64,000 nt of DNA from Rhodospirillales bacterium (GTDB lineage: Bacteria; Pseudomonadota; Alphaproteobacteria; Rhodospirillales; JASLQF01). A model generated the notes under the pieces. The model was not told the origin of the DNA, did no database searches, and saw only the letters and a list, made by a program, of their open reading frames with translations. Positions 44,701 to 53,595 of the stretch are shown here, in pieces (within the stretch, counting starts at the first letter, position 1; each line of letters opens with the position of its first letter). Location: assembly GCA_030744625.1 (NCBI GenBank), contig JASLQF010000044.1, positions 1 to 64,000 on the forward strand. Direction: 5' to 3'. Position numbers and translations under genes: made by a program.

Positions 44701-47700
44701 ATGCGAATCCGTCGTCATTTTACCAAACAAGGCCGATCGCCCTACGACACCATCGAGTTCGCCACCACATCGAGCGAGATCCGCAACCCGGACGGCTTCG
44801 TGGTGTTTCAACTCGACAACCTCGAGGCGCCCAGCCACTGGTCGCAAGTCGCCCGTGACGTGCTGGCCCAGAAATATTTCCGCAAGGCGGGGGTGCCGGC
44901 CCGCCTGAAGGCGGTCGAGGAAAACGATGTCCCGTCGTGGCTGTGGCGCCATGTCGCCGACGAGAAGGCGCTGGCCGATGTGCCCGAGGACGAGCGTTTC
45001 GCCGGCGAGGAAAGCGCCAAGCAGGTATTCGACCGTCTCGCCGGGACGTGGACCTATTGGGGCTGGAAAGGCGGTTACTTCGACAGCGAGGAAGACGCCC
45101 ACGCCTACCACGACGAGATGCGTCACATGCTGGCCGCCCAGATGGGCGCGCCCAACTCGCCCCAGTGGTTCAACACCGGCCTGCACTGGGCCTACGGCAT
45201 CGACGGGCCGGCCCAGGGCCATTATTTCGTGGATTTCCGTACTGGCGAGCTGACCCGTTCCGATAGCGCCTACGAGCACCCCCAGCCCCACGCCTGCTTC
45301 ATCCAGGGCATCAAAGACGATCTGGTCAACGATGGCGGCATCATGGACCTGTGGGTGCGCGAGGCCCGGGTGTTCAAGTACGGCTCGGGGACGGGCTCCA
45401 ACTTCTCGAATCTGCGCGGCGAGGACGAGTCCCTGTCGGGAGGCGGGAAATCCTCGGGCCTGATGAGCTTCCTCAAAATCGGCGACCGCGCCGCCGGCGC
45501 CATCAAGTCGGGCGGCACCACGCGGCGCGCCGCCAAGATGGTGGTCGTCGACATCGACCATCCGGATATCGAAGAGTTCATCGACTGGAAGGTGCGTGAG
45601 GAACAGAAGGTGGCGGCGCTTGTCACCGGATCGCGCCTGGCCAACCACCATCTCAACGCCATCATGGCGGCGTGCCACGCCGCCGCCACAGATGCCGACA
45701 CGGAAATCGACGACCCCTTCGATCCCAAGCTGAACAGGGCCCTGAAGAAGGCCATCATCGCGGCGCGCAAGTCGATGATCCCGGAGAACTACATCCAGCG
45801 CGTCATGCAGTTCGCGCGCCAGGGATACACGGAGATCGACTTCCCCCAATACGACACGGACTGGGAATCGGACGCCTACAGGACGGTTTCCGGCCAGAAC
45901 TCCAACAACACCGTGCGCCTGTCCAACGCCTTCCTGGAGGCGGTGCTGGACGATGGCGATTGGGAGCTGATCCGGCGCACCGATGGCGTCGTGGCGAAGC
46001 GCGTGCCGGCCCGCGAGCTGTGGGAAAGCATCGGCCACGCGGCGTGGGCCTGCGCCGATCCCGGCACCCAGTTCGACACCACCATCAACGAATGGCACAC
46101 CTGCCCCGAGGCGGGCCGCATCAATGCCTCGAACCCGTGCTCCGAGTACATGTTCTTGGACGACACGGCGTGCAACCTGGCCTCGCTCAACCTCATGGCC
46201 TTTCTTGACGATGACGGCGCCTTCGGTGTCGAGGACTTCACGCACGCCGTGCGGCTGTGGACCATCACCCTCGAGATTTCGGTGCTCATGGCGCAATTTC
46301 CCTCGGCGCGCATCGCCCAGCTTTCCTACGAATACCGCACCCTGGGGCTCGGTTTCGCCAACATTGGCGGCTACCTGATGGCGTCGGGCATTCCTTACGA
46401 TTCGGAATCGGGGCGCGCCGTCTGCGGGGCCATCGCCGCCCTCTTGACCGGCGTTTCCTACGCGACATCGGCGGAGATGGCCGGCGAGCTCGGCGCCTTT
46501 CCGGATTTCGCCCGCAACCGCGACGCCATGCTGCGCGTCGTCCGCAATCACCGCCGCGCCGCGCAAGGAACGCTCGACGGTTACGAGGAGCTTTCGGTGC
46601 TGCCCGTGGTCCTCGACGCGGAAACGGCTCCCGACGCGCCGCTGGTGAGGGCCGCCGCCGAGGCCTGGGACAAGGCGCAGTTGCTGGGCGAGGCCCATGG
46701 CTACCGCAACGCCCAGGTCAGCGTCATCGCGCCGACCGGCACCATCGGGCTGGTCATGGACTGCGACACCACCGGCATCGAACCCGACTTCGCCCTCGCC
46801 AAATTCAAGAAGCTGGCCGGCGGCGGCTATTTCAAGATCATCAACCGCGTCGTCCCGGCGGCGTTGACGCGCCTCGGATATGGCGAAGACGAAATCGACG
46901 AGATGGTGCGCTACGCGGTCGGCGTCGGGACCCTGGAAGGCTCCCCCGCCATCGATCACGCGGCGCTGATGGACAAGGGGTTCACGGCCGCCGCCATCGG
47001 GGCCGTCGAGGAATCCCTCAAGGAAACCTTCGACATAAAGTTCGTCTTCAACCGCTGGACCCTGGGCGAGAAGTTCTGCACCGAAACCCTCGGCCTGCCC
47101 GGGAAGCTGCTCGACGACCCCTCCTTCGACCTGCTCGGCGCGCTCGGTTTCACCAACAACGAGATCGAGGCCGCCAACACTCACGTCTGCGGCGCCATGA
47201 CCCTGGAGGGCGCCCCCCACCTGAAGGACGAACACCTGCCCGTGTTCGATTGCGCCAGCCCCTGTGGCCGCAACGGCAAGCGCTTCCTGTCCGTGAACAG
47301 CCACATCATGATGATGGCCGCGGCGCAGCCCTTCATTTCGGGGGCCATCTCCAAGACCATCAACATGCCGAACGACGGCACGGTCGAGGACTGCATGGAC
47401 GCCTACATGCTGTCCTGGCGTCTCGGGCTGAAGGCCAATGCTCTCTATAGGGACGGCTCGAAGCTGTCGCAGCCGCTCTCGGCGGCCGTGCTCGGCGACA
47501 TCGACGACGACGAGGACACCGCGGAAGAGGTGGCCGGGCGCATCGACCCGCTTCCGGCCGCGGCGCGCGTCGAGCGCGTCGTTGAACGCGTCGTCGAGCG
47601 CATCTCCGGAGAGCGCAAGCGCCTGCCGGCAAGGCGCAAGGGTTACACCCAGAAGGCCATCGTCGGCGGCCACAAGGTTTATTTGCGCACCGGCGAATAC

Positions 47701-48378
47701 GAGGACGGCAGCCTCGGCGAGATTTTCATCGACATGCACAAGGAGGGCGCCGCCTTCCGCAGCCTGATGAACAACTTCGCCATCTCCATCTCCATCGGCC
47801 TGCAGTACGGCGTGCCCCTCGAGGAGTTCGTGGAAGCCTTCACCTTCACCCGCTTCGAGCCTTCGGGCATGGTCGAGGGTAACGACTCGGTGAAGATGGC
47901 CACCTCCATCCTCGACTACCTCTTCCGCGAGGTGGCGGTGTCCTATCTCGGGCGTACCGACCTCGCCCATGTCGAGCCCAGCGACCTCAAGCCCGACAGC
48001 GTCGGGCGCGGGCGCGACGAGGACAAGCTTGGCCCCGACGTCGTCCGGACCAGCGTCCTCGAGACCGTGAAGTCGCTGACCAGCAGCGGCTACGTGCGCA
48101 ACCGGTTCCTCGTGTTGGAAGGTGGAAACGCCGCGAAAAGCGTCGGCGCGGCGGCGACGCCGGCGACGGCGCTGGCCGAAGACCACGCCGCCGCGGCGGC
48201 GGTCCACATCGCCGACGACGGGTTTCAGGCCACCGACAAGCACATGGTCCTGATGCGCGAAGCCAAGCTCAAGGGATACGAGGGCGATCCCTGTTACGAA
48301 TGCGGCCACTTCACCCTGGTGCGCAACGGCACCTGCATGAAGTGCGTCACCTGCGGCGGGACCAGCGGGTGTTCATGA
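44701..48378 (+). CDS. nrdJ: Adenosylcobalamin-dependent ribonucleotide reductase (class II)
   Basis: Makes deoxynucleotides without oxygen dependence. 1225 residues. The catalytic barrel has [26 protein letters not shown], the cluster [21 protein letters not shown], and GPTGTIGL-like [17 protein letters not shown]-terminal residues hold a zinc-ribbon with redox Cys ([18 protein letters not shown], then CGGTSGCS). A short tandem Arg/Val/Glu stretch ([15 protein letters not shown]) lies near residue 960. GGGGG precedes the ATG. No cobalamin riboswitch is visible. Confidence 0.97.
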   Translation: MRIRRHFTKQGRSPYDTIEFATTSSEIRNPDGFVVFQLDNLEAPSHWSQVARDVLAQKYFRKAGVPARLKAVEENDVPSWLWRHVADEKALADVPEDERFAGEESAKQVFDRLAGTWTYWGWKGGYFDSEEDAHAYHDEMRHMLAAQMGAPNSPQWFNTGLHWAYGIDGPAQGHYFVDFRTGELTRSDSAYEHPQPHACFIQGIKDDLVNDGGIMDLWVREARVFKYGSGTGSNFSNLRGEDESLSGGGKSSGLMSFLKIGDRAAGAIKSGGTTRRAAKMVVVDIDHPDIEEFIDWKVREEQKVAALVTGSRLANHHLNAIMAACHAAATDADTEIDDPFDPKLNRALKKAIIAARKSMIPENYIQRVMQFARQGYTEIDFPQYDTDWESDAYRTVSGQNSNNTVRLSNAFLEAVLDDGDWELIRRTDGVVAKRVPARELWESIGHAAWACADPGTQFDTTINEWHTCPEAGRINASNPCSEYMFLDDTACNLASLNLMAFLDDDGAFGVEDFTHAVRLWTITLEISVLMAQFPSARIAQLSYEYRTLGLGFANIGGYLMASGIPYDSESGRAVCGAIAALLTGVSYATSAEMAGELGAFPDFARNRDAMLRVVRNHRRAAQGTLDGYEELSVLPVVLDAETAPDAPLVRAAAEAWDKAQLLGEAHGYRNAQVSVIAPTGTIGLVMDCDTTGIEPDFALAKFKKLAGGGYFKIINRVVPAALTRLGYGEDEIDEMVRYAVGVGTLEGSPAIDHAALMDKGFTAAAIGAVEESLKETFDIKFVFNRWTLGEKFCTETLGLPGKLLDDPSFDLLGALGFTNNEIEAANTHVCGAMTLEGAPHLKDEHLPVFDCASPCGRNGKRFLSVNSHIMMMAAAQPFISGAISKTINMPNDGTVEDCMDAYMLSWRLGLKANALYRDGSKLSQPLSAAVLGDIDDDEDTAEEVAGRIDPLPAAARVERVVERVVERISGERKRLPARRKGYTQKAIVGGHKVYLRTGEYEDGSLGEIFIDMHKEGAAFRSLMNNFAISISIGLQYGVPLEEFVEAFTFTRFEPSGMVEGNDSVKMATSILDYLFREVAVSYLGRTDLAHVEPSDLKPDSVGRGRDEDKLGPDVVRTSVLETVKSLTSSGYVRNRFLVLEGGNAAKSVGAAATPATALAEDHAAAAAVHIADDGFQATDKHMVLMREAKLKGYEGDPCYECGHFTLVRNGTCMKCVTCGGTSGCS

Positions 48379-48414
48379 AGATGGAATTCTCCAGGCGATC
48401 CTCCCTGCGAAACT

Positions 48415-48460
48415 CGGGGCGCGGTCCGGGAGCCCTTCCCGCCCGCGCCCCGCTTTTTTT
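48415..48460 (+). terminator. Intrinsic terminator 1 after nrdJ
   Basis: CGGGGCGCGG pairs with CCGCGCCCCG, followed by C and seven T. It lies 37 bp after the nrdJ stop. Confidence 0.88.
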
Positions 48461-48558
48461 CACAGGGACGGCACGACAGACGGAATGGCGAACGACACAA
48501 AAGGTGCCACGGACGGCACCGATGACGGAAATCTCCAGGCGATCCTCCCTGCGAAACT

Positions 48559-48604
48559 CGGGGCGCGGTCCGGGAGCTCTTCCCGCCCGCGCCCCGCTTT
48601 TTTT
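48559..48604 (+). terminator. Intrinsic terminator 2, duplicated copy
   Basis: The same CGGGGCGCGG / CCGCGCCCCG stem with a T-run occurs again 144 bp downstream. It is in tandem with the first and lies 25 bp before the likely start of the CD-NTase-like gene. Confidence 0.88.
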
Positions 48605-48628
48605 CACAGGGACGGCACGACGGACAGA

Positions 48629-49660
48629 ATGGCAGATGGCCCGGCACGCGCGGTGAGGGATCCGGGTCCACTGGTCGGGTCCCCGCCTGTGACGGATCCG
48701 GCCGCCGAGTGGCGCCATGTGGTAGAACGCTTTCTCGGGTTCATTTCCGGCCTGCGTTCCACATCCGACGAACTCCGGGATGCCCAAGAGTCCGTGGCCC
48801 TGGTCATCGCCAACCTCAGGATCCATTTCCGGCGCGCCGATTTCCTACCGATTTTCAAGCCGCCGGCGGAAGATGCCGAAGACCACATGGTGGTGGGCAG
48901 TTACGGCAAGGGCACGGCCATCCGACACGGCCGTGTCGTTGACGTGCTTTACACCGCAAGCCCCGAGACACGGGCGCGGATCGGCGGCGGCCGGGCCCTG
49001 ACACGCGAACTCGCTTCCGCCTTGGCCGATCAGTTTCCCGGCGTCGATTGGGCCGACGAGGGATGGATTTCGGTGAAGCCGGGAACCCCTTTCACGGTCA
49101 GGCTCTTGCCCACCTCGCCATGCCGCGACGGCGGTTTCCTGATCGAGAATCAGGCCAAGGCCACTCCCCGCGACCTCGGTGCGTGGCGTTACATCAACCC
49201 CGGGGTGGAGGCGGCCCGCCTGGCCAAGGCCGACGAGCTCAGCGGCAACAAGGCGACCCACCTGATCCTCATGCTCAAGGCGTGGCGGCGCACCCACACC
49301 CTTCCCATCGGTGCCTTCGCGCTCGAGCTCTTGGTGACCGAGTTCATTTCGGTTTGGAACTATTACCGCCGCAGCCTGCTTTTCTACGACTGGATGATGC
49401 GGGATTTCTTCTTCTGGCTGCGCTATCAGGGCGAGCGCCAACTGGCCATCCCGGGGACCCTGCATTCCCTTTATCTGGACAGTTCCTGGCAGACGGCGGC
49501 GGAACGCGCCTACCGGGGCGCCGAGCGCGCCTCGCGCCTCGAGCGCGACAACCGCGAGGGCGAGGCACTGGCCGAATGGCGGCGCATCTTCGGTCCGGCC
49601 GTCGGCGGGGCGCCCGCCCTGGCGGCGCCAGCAAACCCGGCCATAGCGGCGGCGTCCTGA
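48629..49660 (+). CDS. CD-NTase-fold protein with degenerate active site
   Basis: Product of 343 residues resembling OAS/CD-NTase nucleotidyltransferases: VVGSYGKGTAIR (residues 88-99), a C-terminal OAS-like helical part (HLILMLKAWRRTH, FALELLVTEF) and the terminal A-x-x-x-WRRIFG pattern. The usual DVD pair reads V103-V104-D105, and the third acid in the VDVVPAF-like strand is Arg158 (TVRLLPTS). Two of three metal-binding acids are missing, so nucleotide synthesis is doubtful. No CBASS effector or cap gene adjoins. ATG 48629 is chosen; ATG 48485 in the first repeat is in frame but would put terminator 2 inside the gene. Confidence 0.8.
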   Translation: MADGPARAVRDPGPLVGSPPVTDPAAEWRHVVERFLGFISGLRSTSDELRDAQESVALVIANLRIHFRRADFLPIFKPPAEDAEDHMVVGSYGKGTAIRHGRVVDVLYTASPETRARIGGGRALTRELASALADQFPGVDWADEGWISVKPGTPFTVRLLPTSPCRDGGFLIENQAKATPRDLGAWRYINPGVEAARLAKADELSGNKATHLILMLKAWRRTHTLPIGAFALELLVTEFISVWNYYRRSLLFYDWMMRDFFFWLRYQGERQLAIPGTLHSLYLDSSWQTAAERAYRGAERASRLERDNREGEALAEWRRIFGPAVGGAPALAAPANPAIAAAS

Positions 49661-49778
49661 TCCTCAGGACTTGCGGCCGCCCGTGACCGCTTACGGGGTT
49701 GGATTTGACCGCTCCAGGCGGTTAATCTGTCGGCCCGCCGAAATCCACCATCCCAAGCAATTTCAGGAGAGAGACGTC

Positions 49779-50246
49779 ATGGCCGGAAAAATCGACGCGC
49801 GCCTTGCCGAGTTGGGCATCGAACTGCCGGAGGCTCCGGCGCCGGTGGCCTCCTACGTGCCTTACACCGTGAGCGGCAAGCTGGTCTTCCTGTCGGGTCA
49901 GATCAATGTCTGGAACGGTGAGTTTGGGCCCTCCGGCAAGGTGGGCGTCGACGTCACCATCGAGCAGGGCCAGGAAGCGGCGCGCCTTTGCGCCCTCAAC
50001 CTGATCGCGCATCTCAAGAACGCCTGCGGCGGCGACTTGGACCGGGTGAGCCAGGTAATCAGGCTCGGCGGCTTCGTCAACTGCAACCCCGACTTCGCCG
50101 ACCAGCCCAAGGTGATCGAGGGGGCCTCGGCGCTTTTCATCGAGGTTTTCGGCGACGCCGGGCGCCACGCCCGCACGGCGGTCTGCGCGCCGTCGCTTCC
50201 CTTCCTGGCGCCGGTGGAGGTCGACGGCATCTTCGAAATCTCCTGA
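49779..50246 (+). CDS. Rid-family protein (YjgF/chorismate mutase-like)
   Basis: Product of 155 residues: LAELGIELPEAPAPVASYVP, LVFLSGQINVWNGE, GQEAARLCALNLIAHLKNAC, GRHARTAVCAPSLPFLAPVEVDGIFEI. This is the longer Rid branch with an Arg/Ala segment (HARTAVCA) near the end. The substrate is unknown; these proteins often act on reactive enamines. It is unlike the Rid gene at 14.2 kb. AGGAGAGAGACGTC precedes the ATG. Confidence 0.9.
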   Translation: MAGKIDARLAELGIELPEAPAPVASYVPYTVSGKLVFLSGQINVWNGEFGPSGKVGVDVTIEQGQEAARLCALNLIAHLKNACGGDLDRVSQVIRLGGFVNCNPDFADQPKVIEGASALFIEVFGDAGRHARTAVCAPSLPFLAPVEVDGIFEIS

Positions 50247-50382
50247 GCGCCGCGCCAATCAACTTCCCGTGAGGACTCGTCAGGATGGCGGTACGTTACT
50301 ATAATGACGAAAAAAACGCTTTGACCCGTCCGCGGGGGAGAACCGCACAAAACCGGAATTGGGAAATAGCAGGCCGCGAATC

Positions 50383-51057
50383 ATGCGGATTCTTCTAGCC
50401 GACGACCACACGCTGATCCGCGAGACCCTGAGCGCGTTTCTGAAGATCCTCGACCCGGAGGTCGAGGTTTTCGAGGCTCCGGGGCTCAAGGAAGCCGACG
50501 CAATCGCGGCGCGGGAGCCCGGCCTCGATCTGATCGTCCTCGACCTGGTGATGCCGGGAATGGACGGCCTTTCCGGCGTCCGTCATATGGTGGATGCCTA
50601 TCCCGACGTGCCCATTGTCGTCCTTTCCGGGGCGGATGGGCGGGACAACGTGACAAACGTCATGAACATGGGCGCCCGCGGCTTCATCCCCAAGACCATC
50701 GGCAGCAAGGGCCTGATCAGCGCTCTCCAAAGTGTATTGACCGGGAATATCTATGTTCCGCCGGTGACGCTGAAAAGCGGCTCGGCCTCTCCGCCGGCCG
50801 CCTCTCCGGAAGGCTCCCAGGTGGACCCGGTCGGCAAGCTCACGCCCCGCGAGAGCCAGGTCCTCGCCCTCGTCGTCGAGGGACACCAAAACAAGCAGAT
50901 CGCCTGGGCGCTGAACCTCAAGGAAATCACCGTCAAGGTCCACCTGCAGAAGGTGTTCCGCAAGCTCGGCGTCTCCAACCGCACGCAGGCGGCGACCTTC
51001 GCCCTTCAACGCGGCATTGACCTGGACACCGCGCCGCCGCCGCGCCCCGCTTCCTGA
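50383..51057 (+). CDS. NarL/LuxR-type response regulator
   Basis: Product of 224 residues: receiver domain 1-120 (ILLADDHTLIRETL, phospho-Asp in LIVLDLVMPGMDG, VVLSGAD, GFIPKTIG with the conserved Lys) and a C-terminal LuxR HTH (LTPRESQVLALVVEGHQNKQIAW, VKVHLQKVFRKLGVSNRTQA). No kinase gene adjoins. MRILLADD is chosen over the TTG eight codons upstream. Confidence 0.93.
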   Translation: MRILLADDHTLIRETLSAFLKILDPEVEVFEAPGLKEADAIAAREPGLDLIVLDLVMPGMDGLSGVRHMVDAYPDVPIVVLSGADGRDNVTNVMNMGARGFIPKTIGSKGLISALQSVLTGNIYVPPVTLKSGSASPPAASPEGSQVDPVGKLTPRESQVLALVVEGHQNKQIAWALNLKEITVKVHLQKVFRKLGVSNRTQAATFALQRGIDLDTAPPPRPAS

Positions 51058-51127
51058 AGAGCTTTGGCCGGGGTCGCCGGGACCATGTCATAATGTATCC
51101 GAATCGCACGCCGGAGGCTCGCCTGTC

Positions 51128-51385
51128 ATGTCGCTCCGCCGATTGTTGCTGCACGCCGCCCGCCACATCGCCGCCGACCCGCGCGTCCAGGCCAAGGCCG
51201 TCGAGGTAATCGAGACGGAGATCAAGCCGCGCGCCCAGGCGGCCTGGCGGCACGCCAAGCCGAAGCTGGAATCGGTCAAGGCAGATCTCGAGGATATCGT
51301 GCTCGAGGCCGACCCCCGCACCGAACCCGGGAAGTTCGCGGCCAAGGTGAAGGAGCGCTTCATCGGCCGCGGTAGGTCGCGCTGA
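51128..51385 (+). CDS. Small basic helical protein of unknown function
   Basis: Product of 85 residues, mostly charged amphipathic helix (ADPRVQAKAVEVIETEIKPR, AKPKLESVKADLEDIV). No signal or membrane segment. I do not recognise a family. Its stop overlaps the start of the next gene by one base, so the two are co-translated. Confidence 0.75.
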   Translation: MSLRRLLLHAARHIAADPRVQAKAVEVIETEIKPRAQAAWRHAKPKLESVKADLEDIVLEADPRTEPGKFAAKVKERFIGRGRSR

Positions 51386-52545
51386 TGCCGGACGGCCGCG
51401 AACCGACCACCGTCAAAGTCGTCTCCGCCATCTCCGAAGTGGCGGCGGCCCAGTGGGACGCCTGTGCCGGACCCGGCGATCCATTCATCAGCCACGCCTT
51501 CCTCAAGGCGCTGGAGGACAGCGGCTCGGTCTCGTCCGGAGCCGGCTGGCAGCCCCATCACCTAGTCATCGAGGACGAGGCGGGCAAAGTGCTCGCCTGC
51601 GCGCCGCTTTATGCCAAGGGACACTCCTATGGCGAGTACGTGTTCGACTGGGGCTGGGCCGACGCCTACCAGCGGGCCGGCGGACGCTATTACCCGAAAC
51701 TCCTGTCGGCAGTGCCGTTCACGCCGGTCACCGGGCGGCGTCTCCTGGTGCGCCCGGACGCCCCCGAGGAACTGGCCGACGTTCTCATCGGCGGCATGGT
51801 TCAACTGGCCGAGCGCTCCGGCGTCTCCTCGCTGCACGTCAACTTTCCCACCGAGACGGAGTGGCGGCGGCTCGCACACGCCGGGCTCATCCCCCGCCTC
51901 GGCCAGCAGTTCCACTGGGAGAACAGGGGTTACGGGTCCTTCGAGGACTTCCTCGCCACCCTCAATTCCCGCAAGCGCAAGGCGGTGCGTAAGGAGCGCC
52001 GCGCCGCGGCGGCCGACGGCATCGACATCGGCGCGCTTTGCGGCGCCGACATCGAGGCGCGCCACTGGGACGCCTTCTTCCGGTTTTACCGCGATACCTC
52101 GGACCGCAAGTGGGGTTCGGCCTATCTCAACCGCGACTTCTTCGAGCGCCTGCACGCGGCGATGGGCGAGCAGGTAGTGCTGATCCTGGCGCATCGGCGA
52201 GGCCGCCCCGTCGGTGGCGCGCTCAACCTGTTGGGCGGCGACACCCTGTATGGCCGTTATTGGGGCTGCGCGGAGGCCCACAAGTTCCTGCATTTCGAGG
52301 TGTGCTACTACCAGGCCATCGACTTCGCCATCGAGCACCGCCTCAGGTGGGTGGAGGCCGGCGCCCAGGGACCGCACAAGATTCAACGCGGCTATTTGCC
52401 GCGCCCCACCTACAGCGCCCACTGGATCAAGGACGACGCCTTCCGCAAGCTCCTGGAGCGCCATCTGGCCGAGGAGCGCGAAGCCATCACCTACGAAATG
52501 GCGGAGCTGGCCAAGGAATCGCCCTACCGCCGGGAAGGCGGATAG
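51385..52545 (+). CDS. FemAB-like GNAT acyltransferase (peptidogalycan type)
   Basis: Product of 386 residues with the twin-GNAT fold of PF04339: DPFISHAFLKALEDSGSV, YGEYVFDWGWADAY, VNFPTETEWRRL, FLATLNSRKRKAVRKERR, KWGSAYLNRDFFE, and YGRYWGCAEAHKFLHFEVCYYQ. FemAB-like enzymes transfer aminoacyl or acyl groups to cell-surface precursors; the substrate of this branch is not known. Confidence 0.92.
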   Translation: MPDGREPTTVKVVSAISEVAAAQWDACAGPGDPFISHAFLKALEDSGSVSSGAGWQPHHLVIEDEAGKVLACAPLYAKGHSYGEYVFDWGWADAYQRAGGRYYPKLLSAVPFTPVTGRRLLVRPDAPEELADVLIGGMVQLAERSGVSSLHVNFPTETEWRRLAHAGLIPRLGQQFHWENRGYGSFEDFLATLNSRKRKAVRKERRAAAADGIDIGALCGADIEARHWDAFFRFYRDTSDRKWGSAYLNRDFFERLHAAMGEQVVLILAHRRGRPVGGALNLLGGDTLYGRYWGCAEAHKFLHFEVCYYQAIDFAIEHRLRWVEAGAQGPHKIQRGYLPRPTYSAHWIKDDAFRKLLERHLAEEREAITYEMAELAKESPYRREGG

Positions 52546-52598
52546 CCCTCCGGACCCCCGTTACCATTTATCAATCTTTGCGCGCCTACAATGGCGGC

Positions 52599-53366
52599 AT
52601 GTTCAGCATGTTAGGCAGGTACGCGGGGATCGACTTGCGACTGGATGGCCAGCGAAACCTTGAACGGAGTCCGCTGGCCGTCCGCCTCGCCTGGGCTGGC
52701 GCCATTCAGGTGTGCACACCCCGCCGCAAAGCGCGCCGCGCCCCCGGCGGCGGCCGCAGCGTGCTCCTCGGGCTGCTGCTCGCCATGATTCTGGGTTCGG
52801 CCTGGACGGCATCGGCGTGGGGAGAGGAGACGCAGCTCTCCTGCCTGGGCTGCGGCGGCGCCGGCAAGCAAGCCTCGGACGACTGGCTCAACCCTTTGCT
52901 CGAACGCGCCAAGGCCTTGCGGTGCGTGCGCCTCGCCAAAAGGTCGGGCCGCGAGATCGTCGTTAACGCCTGCGGCACCTGCCGCATCGTCAAGGTGTCG
53001 CGGAAACGTCCTGGGTCGAACCCGGCCAGCTCGCGCACCTACACCATGGCCCGCAGCTCGACCATGCCCCTGCCCTTCCGTGGCCCCGGCCGGACGCGGC
53101 TTCTCGGCGATCAGCCGTGCAAGGGCAAGGACGCATCGCCCGCCGAGGCCAGCGATCGGCAGTGCGTTGCCCTGCGCAAGAACAAGACGGGAAAGACCGT
53201 GCTGGTCAACGGCTGCGAAGTGTGCCGCAAGGTGAGCCTCGAACGCATCCATGCGAACGGCGAACGCACGGTCCAGTTCTACACCATCGCGCGCAACGCC
53301 TACGTGCCGGCGCCACCGCGCGGTGCCAGGTCGGCCCGCGTCCTCAGCGACCAAAACTGTCGTTAG
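52599..53366 (+). CDS. Exported Cys-rich protein with two internal repeats
   Basis: Product of up to 255 residues. A signal-like helix (RSVLLGLLLAMILGSAWTAS) sits unusually far in, so translation may start at a later GTG. The mature part has a short CLGCGG motif and then two similar units of about 70 residues. The first has CVRLAKRSGREIVVNACGTC and RTYTMARSS; the second has CVALRKNKTGKTVLVNGCEVC and QFYTIARNA; each ends LGDQPC or LSDQNC. Each unit keeps four Cys, suggesting disulphides or metal binding in the periplasm. I do not recognise the family. Confidence 0.72.
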   Translation: MFSMLGRYAGIDLRLDGQRNLERSPLAVRLAWAGAIQVCTPRRKARRAPGGGRSVLLGLLLAMILGSAWTASAWGEETQLSCLGCGGAGKQASDDWLNPLLERAKALRCVRLAKRSGREIVVNACGTCRIVKVSRKRPGSNPASSRTYTMARSSTMPLPFRGPGRTRLLGDQPCKGKDASPAEASDRQCVALRKNKTGKTVLVNGCEVCRKVSLERIHANGERTVQFYTIARNAYVPAPPRGARSARVLSDQNCR

Positions 53367-53399
53367 CACCTTATCCGTTTAGATGTAATCACCGCTAGC

Positions 53400-53463
53400 G
53401 GGCCGGTCCGGGACCGGCCCCTACGCTATTTGCTGAATGTAGGGGCGGGTCTCGGACCCGACC
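53400..53463. repeat. Pair of convergent palindromic units (REP/BIME-like)
   Basis: Unit 1 is GGGCCGGTCC-G-GGACCGGCCC followed by CTAC. Unit 2, starting 18 bp later, is GTAGGGG then CGGGTC-TCG-GACCCG. CCCCTAC and GTAGGGG are inverted copies, so the two units can also pair with each other. It looks like a REP pair in the gap between two convergent genes. Confidence 0.65.
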
Positions 53464-53536
53464 GGGTCGAACAGGCATTACGCTGCCTAAAACTAAACGG
53501 GGGGTTGCTCTAGTAACCGGGGAAATCCACCCCCAG

Positions 53537-53569
53537 TAAAAAAAACCGGGCAACCCCTGGGTTGCCCGG
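53537..53569 (-). terminator. Intrinsic terminator of livK
   Basis: On the minus strand CCGGGCAACCC and GGGTTGCCCGG form a stem with a two-base loop, followed by a run of eight to nine T. It lies 27 bp after the livK stop. Confidence 0.93.
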
Positions 53570-53595
53570 TCTTTAAGGATGAAGAGAACTTAGGA

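Larger units (their letters stand above)
48388..48633 (+). repeat. Tandem direct repeat of about 102 bp, period 144 bp
   Basis: Copies 48388-48489 and 48532-48633 are nearly identical (a few substitutions). Each contains a GC-rich hairpin with a T-run and ends at an in-frame ATG. The 42 bp between them are unique. The duplication covers the nrdJ terminator and the start region of the next gene. Confidence 0.93.

Noticed and set aside
44620-48309. A 1229-codon open frame antisense to nrdJ
   Set aside because: The nrdJ reading has every class II reductase motif; the antisense product is His/Gly/Asp-rich text typical of a mirror frame.
48485-49660. Longer start of the CD-NTase-like gene in the first repeat copy
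   Set aside because: It would place a strong terminator inside the gene; the start after terminator 2 is simpler.
48388-49660. A CBASS anti-phage operon
   Set aside because: Only the CD-NTase-like gene is present, with a damaged active site and no effector, cap2 or cap3 gene beside it.
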